A DNA stretch of 64,000 nt, from the NCBI GenBank assembly GCA_023101725.1, contig JALJCO010013654.1, positions 1,612,001-1,676,000 of the forward strand, given 5' to 3'. Numbering within the stretch: position 1 is the stretch's first letter; each line of letters begins with the position of its first letter. The notes below the pieces were generated by a model, which worked only from the letters and a program-made list of their open reading frames with translations, was not told where the DNA came from and searched no databases. Origin of the DNA: Atherinomorus stipes (Eukaryota; Chordata; Actinopteri; Atheriniformes; Atherinidae). Position numbers and translations under genes: made by a program. Shown in pieces: positions 45,853 to 56,507 of the stretch.

Positions 45853-48374
45853 TTACTTCATGACAGCTCTGATTTTATCAAGTACTGATGGACCCTCATA
45901 GTTGTTCGTCTGAATGGCTTCCAGGTTCTTCAGGTATTCCTCTGGGAGCCCATTCTGCTCTGCACCCAGACACACCACCTTTTTTAAAAAGAAAAAAAAA
46001 AAACCAAATAAAAAATCCTTAAATTAGGTTACAAAAAGGCTGCATTCGTTAAGTAATCTGTAATGCGTGACTGTTTTACGGTCAAGTTGAGGCTCGCACC
46101 TGCTTGTACTGAGGTGAAGGGGGACAGGCATGGAAATTGTTCATCTGATATGTCCTGCAAAGCATTGTGCCTTGATCAGTCTCCACCAAGACCTCCATTG
46201 GAGAGTACTGTCCAAGGCTCACTCCTTCCTGGCTTAATGGGCATGAACAGGAAAAAAAAACATGGTAAAAGTTAAAATCAAAACCATTAACTTGTACACT
46301 GATTAACAAATGTGCACTTGTGTGTGTCTCACTTGTCCAAGCTTGTGAGGTTTTCATTGCTCAAAGTCCAGATCACCCCCCACACCTCTGCGCCTGGACA
46401 GGACTCAATGGTGGCCACTCCACCATGCCAAGCACTTTCCACGTGTTTCTCCCAAAGGCCAAAGTTCAACTTATAGTCCTGCACGCACATGCACACACAG
46501 ACTTAAGCATGTTGATTGAGTACATTGTAAAGAAAATAAGACTTAGTTGTAGCAAGGCATCACTGTGATGTAATGAGGAAAGTTATTTGTGATTTTAACA
46601 GCATCCCCAGTGAGTTTGTTTCGCATTTGGTAATAGCCGCGTGATCAGAATACAGTGCACTCAGATCCTGTTGTTGCAGCTGGTTTATTAGAGGAGGTTG
46701 TAAAACAACACCCTCGTCTGAGAGGTTTGTTTCGGGAAATCAGCAAAACAATGTGTCCCAATAAATTGCCTCCCATTAAGTATTTTTAAAAAAATCTTAC
46801 ATGTAGTAAAAAAAAAAAGGCTGTATAACAAAAAGGAGCAAGAGTTATCTCTGTGTAGGGTTGTTACCTACTGTCACTTAGCAGTAATCTGTATAATATA
46901 TATCAAGTATAAAAAGTGAGTGGAGCCAGGCCTTTCATACACTCTGTTTTCACTTAAGTACATCAATATTTAGGTACAGCTAAATACTGTAACAAATGCA
47001 CCAGTGGCCTAAAAGCTGCACATACCACTGGATTTGGGACATGAGAAAAATGATTGGTTTACTACAACAATGAGACTTCTAAAATCATAGCATGTGCAGA
47101 TTTTGAACTATAACTTTCCAAAACACATTCAGGGAACTTTAATGAATGCGAGAGTAACTCATTTGAAGAATTATTTGGTTCAAGCCTTAATAGTTTCCAA
47201 AATGTTAAATACCACAATAATCTAAGGGATTTTTTTGTGAATGTAATTCCCTCCATGAGGTCGACCAAGGGTAAGGTTAAAGTACATTTATCATTCAAAT
47301 AGCCTCAAACTGTAACTTCCAGGGAAACTTTCAGGGAGGTTTTCTGGATGTCCCCTGAATGTTAGTTTGCTTTGCACAGGAAAATAAGAACACACAGTAC
47401 AGTATGTGACATTACTCTGAGGAAAAAACACAGGTGAAAAACGAACTTTTTTTTTTTTTTTTTTTTTACTTATAGCCATGCATCCCTATCAGCTGTTAAC
47501 TTGCATCAATGTATGACAAGTTTTCTTAAATGCTTTACGCAAATAAGGTATTAAAGTATAACTAAAAGTATCTGCTTACATTTGAAGAAAACCCACTTGA
47601 TAAAGACAGGTTTGGTTAAAAATTACATATTATCCTTACCTGAGAGAATATCTTCTAAATATATGGATGGTAAAATTCCCTAGCCAGTTTCAAAAGTACA
47701 AATAAAAAACATAATTGATCAGGCACGTGGTGAATTAAAAGCCTAAATGTCGACCGCTGCTGGTGAAAATGACTATTCCCGTATCTCACTGTGAAAAATA
47801 AACTATAACTGCACACGCTCGGTTACCACAGTAACTGGTAAACGTAAAGGAATTTAGAAAAGCACCTGACTTACTGCACTGATTCGTGATTTGGCATATC
47901 AAGCCGATCAAAAAAATTGTATAGTTCATGACGAGTATGCCTATAAAACTACTGTTAAAGATTCGATGTATAAGGAATGGTGAGCTGATGAAACTTGTCG
48001 GTTTCCTTCTCTTTTTAAGTTTTTGTGTGACAGCTACACAAAGCTAAAGGCTAGTGCACTTGCTGCATTCACGTCCTGCCTTTAAAATGGGAATTGACAA
48101 CTATCGCCAAATTCATTTAGCGAGCATTAAATGTTTCCCCACCTGAGAAATGAGCGAAGTCATGTTGATCATTCTCACAAAACTCGAAGCATGTTAATTT
48201 TACAGGGTGACGTTAATTGTAGAAGGCGACACTACAAATTCAAACCGTTTTACAAACCTTTAGTCGACCCGTAGAGAAAAATATCGCCGACGGGTTAGCC
48301 AGTTGCAGTCTTTCCCTCAACAAGTTGCTTCCAAATGCGAAATACTTGAACTGCCCAAGGGTAACACCGGACAT
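45853..48374 (-). CDS. ggct: Gamma-glutamylcyclotransferase
   Basis: GGCT converts gamma-glutamyl amino acids to 5-oxoproline plus the free amino acid in the gamma-glutamyl (glutathione) cycle, in the cytosol. Exons in gene order: 48374-48258 (39 aa), 46478-46333, 46232-46100 and 45978-45853; 173 aa, against 188 in human. The start is the only sensible ATG (MSGVTLGQFKYFAFGSN). The substrate-binding loop is FGSNLL at residues 14-19, with Phe where human has Tyr. The barrel follows: SAWHGGVATIESCPGAEVWG, then LDNQEGV with Glu90 at the place of the catalytic Glu98, then CRTYQMNNFHACPPSPQYK and GLPEEYLKNLEAI. All four segments align in order and the splice phases agree. It is convergent with the ADNP2-type gene and in tandem with snrpd1. 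Fish can carry a and b copies; not resolved. Confidence 0.95.
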
Positions 48375-48600
48375 CTTTTTTTTTATTATAAAAGATTCCT
48401 TTGTGGGGTTTTGAAAGAAGTATGAGACGAAGGATGCGGGAGCTATTTGCGGTCGGTGTACCAAAGGCGTACAGCTGCGTCCCGAGAACCTTTCACCACC
48501 ACCGGTGGCGAGACCGGCCAATTGACTGCTACCGACTGTTTTTGCAGTGCGAGGGATTCGTGTAATGTATAATAAATTGTTACAATTTAGTGTAATCATA
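48375..48600 (-). promoter_or_regulatory. ggct: ggct 5' leader and promoter
   Basis: A local rise in GC (ctttcaccaccaccggtggc, gcgtcccgagaacc) sits directly upstream of the ATG, in AT-rich surroundings. No TATA box. The frame stays open upstream of the ATG but has no in-frame Met near it and no family similarity, so it is leader. Confidence 0.45.
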
Positions 48601-49239
48601 GTAAATATCTGGATTTCAGAAATGCTTGCTTCCAGATCAATTTGAACTATAAATTTATTTATAAACTACTTCCGGTTCAAAGGCTATACGGTATAACAGA
48701 TAAACAAAAGCTAATTATTTCAAAACCAAGCATATTTTATAACGAATTTATCCACGAAAATCCACACTATAACACTTGTAAAAAAATATATGTATATGTA
48801 ATAAATGGAAAAAATGAATTACCAAAAACCACAAGCGACAGCTAGCGGACAGTCGCAGCACACTTGATTGTCGCTGGGATGGAGCGTTCAAGAACATCTA
48901 CATTCTGAAAGATTTTCTGAACGCCGGCCTGGTACGCAATCTCCCATAATGATTAGTTTTATGTGTTTAAGTGTCAGTGGTCTGAATCCATATTAAGTCA
49001 ACAAGAAATGGATAATTTCCCAAGTTATTCTTACAATATATGTCATAATCGCTCGTCACTAATCTCATAAAATATGAAAACCGCAATACAGGTCGTATCT
49101 GGATTTTTTTTTTTAAAGTTACCTGCTTTCAGAATTGTAAATATACCATATTACATATCACCTTTGGACAAAATCTTCCATTAGTGTCCCCCATATTTGA
49201 AATCTTGAGCAGTTTGCCATGGTGTCATAACAGATGCGC

Positions 49240-49283
<44 letters not shown>

Positions 49284-49330
49284 CAAACAATCTCAATTCT
49301 TCTCAAGACATTTCTCATGGGAACTAATAC
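48601..49330. other. Intergenic DNA between snrpd1 and ggct
   Basis: AT-rich, with no gene recognised. It contains the (AT)n microsatellite described separately. Confidence 0.6.
49242..49279. repeat. (AT)n microsatellite
   Basis: Nineteen uninterrupted AT units just downstream of the snrpd1 3' end. Confidence 0.95.
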
Positions 49331-49334
49331 ATTT

Positions 49335-49569
49335 TTGTGCAAAAACACTTTATTCAACATTGTACAGAAAACAAAGAAAATCAATGAAATTGAACTAAAT
49401 GCTCAGAGTCAAGATTACCTCTTAAGGAATTTAATGTACAAAATAAGGAACAGAAAAGTAACTAAAAGCATGTTTAAACCACAAATTGTTTCCTTTGAGA
49501 AGGGACAAAAAAAAAATCCTGTACAAACAGTGGGGTAGCAAGGGAAAGAAAACCCCCAAGGCCTCGCAA
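49335..49569 (-). other. snrpd1: snrpd1 3' untranslated region
   Basis: A minus-strand AATAAA (tttatt, 49349-49354) gives a short 3' UTR of about 230 nt, typical of Sm protein mRNAs. Confidence 0.65.
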
Positions 49570-52500
49570 TCATCTCCTTGGTCCACCTCGCCCTCGTCCC
49601 CTTCCTCTACCACGTCCTCGTCCTCTGCCTCGCCCCCGTCCAGCAACTGAGGAAACAGATAAAGTCAGCACACCCAAGCAACAAAATTAAGGAGTTATAA
49701 GTTAGTCAAGCCCTTTAAAAAAGAAAATGCAAATCCACTTTAACATTTTGTTGACACCTTCAATTAATCCATTAATCCTAATTAAATTACAGTCATGTGC
49801 CAGAGCTATCACCAAGTTCAGAGCTTTAAATTTGATTTAATTTATCAGATAATTAACTGCAAATGCCACTAAAACTTATTTGTCAATGATTGAGTGCTTA
49901 CAAGAAAATGACCCTAAAAAAACAAGATGTGAGGGCACCAGGAGAAAAAAGTCACTGCATTAAATTCCAAAATGACCTCACACATAATGCATACAGTACA
50001 TATAAATATTCAAAATTTTCAAAAGATTTAGTTCTTCAGGATGCAGGATTTGCTTTCTTGTAGCTGTCAACAACTGTGATAATGTTCAGAATAGAGTAGA
50101 TCCATTTAAGCGTAATGTTAAAGAAGGGGCATGCCTAAACTCAAAAGCACAAGTAAATGTTAAGTTTAGATCGCTCACACTGGAAAGGGCAGAGCTACAG
50201 AACAGCAGGATAAAATGTATTTTGCTTAGATGGTAAACAAAGTCAATCCACATTTCTGTTCTCATTGCCTCAAAAAATTCTCACTAAAACTACCGCCGCA
50301 AGAGCCCCATCATAAACCCACGACTTCGCAACATAAAATCAAGGAGCTTTGTACAACACAATTTATACGACTAAGGAAACAAAGGATGACTTCATAAACA
50401 AAACAAGACATGTGTCAGTGTAGCTACTACTACACAAGCGTTTTTGTAAAATGACTACACGTGTAGGGAAGAGCATGGCACATTAATGACATTCCTCACC
50501 TGCTTCTCTCTTCTTGGATTTGATTTTTGGCTCAATATCAACCAGCAAGGTGTCCAGTGGGAGACTGTCTGGCAGGATGAAGTAGCGAATATTGTTTCCT
50601 CGGATACTCAGCGACTCCAGCTGCGTGGGCTCCCTGTTTTTCAGGGTCATTTTCACTGCCTTCAGGTGAGTGTTCATGCTCACATCAACGCCTGTGAAAA
50701 AGGAGATAAAGAGGGATGAGAACATCTGAAAATGTAAAACGCCAAACATCCCGAGCTGACTCAACAACTGACTCTCCAAAACCTGGAGGGTGGTAACAGT
50801 TTAGAAACACTGTATCAAAAGTCAACCTAATACACCACCTATTTATCGGCTATTTCTGGCTACAATCACTTCAATCTACAATAATGAACCACTGCAACTT
50901 GCATGAAAATCACTTTAGTGTGGAACACATTCCTTTTATTTACTTTACTATAATTTTCACTTTTTTCTTCTTTTTATTTTGAAAAGTTTGCAGTAAGAAC
51001 TGAAGTCTCAGTGAGTGTAAATTTTGCTGGGGGTGATTAAATTGTGAAGTCAATTGTAAAACATCAGTGGACTGTTTTAAGCTATATAATAAAGTAATGT
51101 AGAAAACAAGAAGCATATAGACCATTTCCATTTGTCCAACTGTGGCAGTATGACAGTTGATGTGGGGAAAAAAAACTAAGAAAACCAATAACTCCCCCAC
51201 TACAAAACACAGCTTTTAACAGTACAAACTAGAGCTCATTAATAAAGATTTTGAATCAAACTATGAAAATCTTCACAAACAATTTCATTGCAAAACTTAA
51301 AAATTTATCACAGTAGCTTTAGAGAGGTGAATTTCAAATGTCTGAGGAGTACAAAATCGGTTGTTAAATCAAAATATTAGATGAAATCTGAACTGGCACA
51401 GTTCTCAAAAGACTTTTAACCCCTGTAACTCAAATTATTTCAGAGCAAGTGGTTTGCACCTGCACACATCAACAGATGTATCTTTTAGTTGTATAGGATT
51501 TAGAGAGCACTCTTCTTTTTGCTTTGCTATAAGTTAAATTTGATAGCATGTTCAACAGCGAACTGTACAAGATGGGATAGCACAACATTTTACCAGTGGA
51601 TAGTAAAGTATGACTGGCGTAAGTTAATGTTATCCTTATGTATGCACACTGGAAGGTTTTGTGGTATTTATACCCACTGATATATATATTTATGTGCAAA
51701 CAAACTAAATTCTTAAAATGTTAATCATTTCAAAGGCCGGCTGCATCTCTGTTTTAGTGTGATCCATAGATTTAGTTAAGAGTAGTTCTCAATAGAGACA
51801 TTTACTTAGTCGGCGTGCTTTATAAAGGAAGCAACGTAACTATTATTTGTGGATGACAATTTGGAGCATCTTCTCCTCAACATGGAAGGAGGGCATAAAC
51901 AAAGCAGCTGGCTTACCTGTGATGGTACCATGGACTTGGGTGCCATTCTTTAATTCAATGGTAACCGTCTCATGGCTGAGTTTCATCAAAAACCTGGGGG
52001 TATAATTGAACAGGATTACATTTTACCAACTTTAGGGCTTAGTTTTTCACATTTCTGTCGTTAGTTATGAACATTACAGGAGAGACTAGCCTCGAGTTAG
52101 CCAATTAGCCAGTTTTGGCTACTGATGCTTAGCTTCCTGTATCAATACAAAGTACACTATCAGAGCGAGGGGAACACTAAATAGATGATCGGTTTAACCT
52201 CTAGGAGAAAACAAATTAAATAAAAACCTCTGGAAATGCGTGTAGCTGAACAGTAGAAACGGAACAGTTCAGAGAATAGCCGGAGATGGACCAGGCCTTC
52301 GCCTTAGTCTGTGTAGCCTGAAATGCTAAAACATTTTCTAAATAGGCAACAATAAATTTCAACAATATAATTAATAATTAAACTACTAGCGTTTAGATAA
52401 GTGCTTCGTTGTTTCTTATCCCTGAGAATTGCAAGACGGGACACCCTCCATTCATTCAGGAATGCTTCCCGCCTCATAACTAACGCTTCGCGTTCAATCT

Positions 52501-52596
52501 AGATCCATCTATTTGCATTACTTAGATTTTCGCTTTTCATGTGTCCACTATCACTAGATTATCAATTTTTGCAAATGATTACCTGACTAGTTTCAT
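49570..52596 (-). CDS. snrpd1: Small nuclear ribonucleoprotein Sm D1
   Basis: Sm D1 is one of seven proteins of the Sm ring that loads on U1, U2, U4 and U5 snRNA for pre-mRNA splicing. Exons in gene order: 52596-52583 (14 nt: MKLV and part of R5), 51993-51917, 50691-50500 and 49646-49570; 119 aa, the same length as human. Sm1 is [20 protein letters not shown] with [12 protein letters not shown]; Sm2 is [21 protein letters not shown] lysine-rich stretch (KIKSKKRE) leads to an uninterrupted GR tail ending GGPRR, the substrate for symmetric arginine methylation recognised by SMN. All splice sites are canonical and phases close exactly. Intron 3 (49647-50499) and intron 2 (50692-51916) hold nothing recognised. 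Confidence 0.98.
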
Positions 52597-52760
52597 GATG
52601 GTGACGAACAGTAGAGATAGATCCTCCACCGAAGAGAAAAATTACAGCGGTCGAGTAAAAACACAGGCCGCCGTTGTACCAGTTACGTTTTGGTCGCACC
52701 AATATGACGTCGTGCATTAAGCGACAACAAAGATGTTCTACGATGCTGCCATCTGCTGGT
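52597..52760 (-). promoter_or_regulatory. snrpd1: snrpd1 leader and promoter
   Basis: A GC-richer stretch (aggccgccgttgtacc, gtcgcacc) includes tgacgtcg (CRE-like palindrome TGACGTC, about 52705), a common element in housekeeping promoters. No TATA box. The leader upstream of the ATG is probably under 120 nt. Confidence 0.5.
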
Positions 52761-52867
52761 TGAATTATAAACACGTTGGACAAAAGCAGTCTTTCACAGC
52801 ACGATCGATTCGAAACAATGATTTCTCCCCTTTTACTGGATAGTTAACTGATGGAGTAAGTCGTCAT

Positions 52868-52898
52868 ACAAACAAACAAACAAACAAACAAAAAAAAA
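52868..52898. repeat. (CAAA)n short tandem repeat with A-run
   Basis: aaacaaacaaacaaacaaac followed by nine A, between snrpd1 and ankib1. Confidence 0.85.
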
Positions 52899-53089
52899 AC
52901 AGCCATACGGAATGACATATCCGGTTCCATACATATATTTGTATGGAAGTACGGGATTTTCCTTGGGATAGTAGAGAACCATCGTCTTCCATAAAGAAAT
53001 GTGGTGGTGGGGGAAAAAAAATCCTGATTAAATCAAAGCAAAACAACAGTAGAACTCAGGTATAACAGTAAAAGTAAGAGCATTTCCAC

Positions 53090-53845
53090 ACTCACAATGC
53101 AAAGGAAACTCAAGGGACTTAGACTGAATATACAGCTACGTATAAGAGAGCCACTAATCAGTCAGGCTAATGGGATTAAAAAAAAAAGTTTCAATAGGGA
53201 CCATAAAGATTGGACTATCAATAGAAAAAGGTCATGTGGTCTGATGAGTACAGATTTACTGTTTTAGAGTGATGGACATCAGGATAAGAAGAAAGATAGA
53301 TGAAGTGATACACCCATCATGGCTTCTGTATAAGCCTGTGGGGGCAGTCTGATCTGGGGTTGCTGCAGTTAGTCAGGTCTAGATTCAGCAACATTAGGAG
53401 GTCAAAGCATGAGGTCAGCTGGCAACCTAAATATACTGAATGACCAGTTTATTCCATCAATGGATTTTTCCCCCTCCCATGATAACATGGGCACGTTCCA
53501 AGATAATGCCAGGATTCATTGGATTCAAAATTGTGAAAGCGTGGTTCAGAGAGCATGACACACCATTTTCACAGAAGGATTGGCCACCACAGTCCATTTT
53601 TGAACCCCACTGAGAATCTTCGGGATGTACTGGAGGGGGCTTTGCACAGTGGTCAGACTCTCCATCAAAGCAAGATCTTGGTGAAAAACTGAGGCAACAT
53701 TGGATGAAAATAAATTTCGTGGCATTGCAGATGCTTACTGAAACAATGTCACAGCGAATGCTGCTGTAATCAAAGCTAAAGGTGGTCCAATGAAATATAC
53801 TGTTCCTTTTTTGGGCGAGGCAGTGTATATAATGAATTAGCTTCA
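53090..53845 (+). pseudogene. Fossil Tc1/mariner-type transposase
   Basis: On the plus strand, pieces in changing frames read like a Tc1/mariner transposase. The best is NPTENLRDVLEGALHSGQ (about 53605-53660), corresponding to the DLNPIE...W block, preceded by a DPK/HT-like area with stops. The right edge aggcagtgtat (about 53818-53828) looks like a TA-flanked inverted terminus, but the left partner (tacagctacgtat, about 53130) is unconvincing. Many stops; not functional. Lies between ankib1 and snrpd1. Confidence 0.55.
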
Positions 53846-53994
53846 ACATACTGACAGAGAAACAATTACTGTGAGTCCTTAACCAGGATATCAGGATAAA
53901 AATCATAATTGACAAGAAAATCAGCTTCTTTTAAAACTGAGGAAGATTTAGCATTCAAAAGACATAATGACAACCACAATAATAATAAATAATA

Positions 53995-56507
53995 CACACT
54001 TTCAGTTCTTTTTATTGAGAGTAAACTTTGCACTGATACTTTCATTTATAGATCTGGCCACACATCAAACCTTTCTTGAGACCAGCGGGGAATGTATCAA
54101 GTATAATCTATGAGAGTGCAATTTCATTTTTTTAAATTATGAAGTTGTTGGTTGAGGGTGCAATAAATCATTGACAGAATGCATGGAGAACAAAATGGCA
54201 CAGGACCATTCATTCACACCATTAGTTCACTTCCAAATGAAAATAATAAAGTCATCATTCCTCCATGGTGTTTCCTGCCAGAACTGGATTACTGCAGTAC
54301 ATTAACAATATGATTATGCAAAATAAAAACTCCAGATTCAATGCTTTCATGGTTGCACAATGTAAATGTAAATAAACGTGTACAGTCCTGAAAATCATGG
54401 CATGTCTCAGGGAATGAATTCAAAATGTTACAGGCAACACCAGCCACCCTCACATCTCAGTAGGCTTTTATGAAATGTTACAGTAGGTACGTACAACCCT
54501 TAGAACATGAAATGGTTCATTTTAAGGTTCATCACTTCAATTCTCACATGTTGAACAGGGTTAAATCTCAAACTATGACTTGTGACATGTCTACTAAAGG
54601 GAGATACTTCAGTTGTTCTTATACACAATGCCATTAAAAGTTTGATGAAAACACTCAATTATTCTCATTTCACAGGCCAAAGCACCAAATCATTTCTTAT
54701 CACAGCAGGCAGTGTTTAATTCCCCTGTAAACATTTTAGCTAGGCGTAAAGATTTAAAACCAAGGCTGAGCAATAGTCTGGGAGTCACTTGTGAAATGCC
54801 TCATGAAATCAAAGGTCAGCTAGATTTGAGCATTCAGATGAATGGTTGTTCATTATAGTGTAAAACTTTCCTCAATCAGCCTCAAAGCAGCTTCAGATTA
54901 AACAAGGTGCAGTTACTGTGGGGCTTATTTAAAGTAAGAAAAACCATTCATTTAATGACAAATCATGTGAATTAAAGTGGTATAATCTCCAATACATCTC
55001 AATAGCTACTTTGTTCAGTATGATTAAAAATGAATGACTAGAATAAATATCAACATAAACAAAACAAAAAGGCACGCAGACCTGATGACTCTGGTCTCAA
55101 CTAGAAGAAAGGTCATCTCTATTAGGAATAAAAGTTATATAAAAGATAAATGACAGTAAATACCCAACCCAGGTCCCACCCCACACTGTACCAGCCATCA
55201 GTAGTGGAACAGATATGATATGCTGCAGTTGACCATAATTAGTTTGATTTGATTTATTTGAGTATTTATGATGGTTGCTTTGGCTCAGATTCAGTGTGCA
55301 AAACTCTTGGCCCAAACAGCCATTGTCGCAGCACACAACATGAATTCAGACATTTGATGTAAGCTGAGGTTGAATTGCTCATCAATGGACAGACAGAATA
55401 AATAACCTTAATATTTTTCCCACATAAAAAAAAAAAAGTCCTCATCACTGCTAGTTTTGTCAACGATTTTAGCAAATTCTCATTTTTATCGTCAAAATTA
55501 CCTCTACAATTTAATTATGAAACAATTATATCCCAATAAACTTGTATGATGTATTAGCTCATTTGGCCATTTTCATGTTGTGTTTTTTGTGAAATTTGCT
55601 GACAAATTCAGGAGTACAGCAAACTGTGTAAAGAGTTTTGGACAAAGAAACAACTTTATGAGCCAACTTGAGTCAAATATCATACAACAGATCCTAACCT
55701 CTGATGGTCAAAGAGCATTTAGAAATGTGCAGAAGGTAATGCGACGAGCAGCAAAAACACAGCTCAAACCTCACCTTAAAACAAGCACACGCACTTCTCA
55801 GAAACTGCTTTGTATTGACCTTCCTGCGCAGAGGGATGAGATTTTAAACACCACCTTAAACAGTCATTACAGATTACAACAGTGATGTTTACGCAGCAAG
55901 CAGGTGTGTCATCTTTCTTACTGAAAGGAGCGATCAGCACTTTGTTGGCACTAACAAAACAGGCACAGTGTGCATGAAGGTCCAAAAATCAGAATCAGGC
56001 CCTCTGATTGTACAGCACGCTAAAACAGGCTCCAAGTATACAGCTGTCATGTTGTTTGGCTCTTGGAGCGCTGAACAGGCTTGTGGTTGGGTCAGTGTGT
56101 TGATCAAGTGTTATATGAGGCAAGTTTGGATATCAGCACCAAAATTGCACCCTGAACAAACTGAGGAGATAAATACAAGAGGCAGGGGAATAAATAAGAA
56201 AACAAAATATTGGAGCATAATATGTATAATGATATCAGTAGCTTTCTTTTGATGAACTCTGTTTTAAATACTCATTTGTTTGAAAGAAAACGTCTGTTTT
56301 GACAGCAGACAAAATGCACTTAAAAATAATGTAACTGCATGTGACATCATCTTTACTGGACAAAGTCTGCAGAGCTGTCTGTCCTCTCTAGATACAGTAT
56401 GGTACATACAGTAAACACTCATCCCTCACTTTCTTTGATTTACTTAGCTCGTCTTCCCTCCCTTCCTGTACTTGGCTAAACCTTTTCTCTACATTGCTCT
56501 GTCGCTG
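53995..56507 (-). other. ankib1: ankib1 3' untranslated region
   Basis: The first good minus-strand AATAAA beyond the ankib1 stop that follows a long gene-free stretch is at 54011-54016 (tttatt), giving a 3' UTR of about 2.5 kb. Other tttatt words occur inside, so shorter forms are possible. There is no protein-like frame. Confidence 0.5.

Noticed and set aside
48375..48599. N-terminal extension of ggct upstream of MSGVTLGQ
   Set aside because: The frame is open but has no family similarity, and the only upstream Met would add 75 residues unlike any GGCT.
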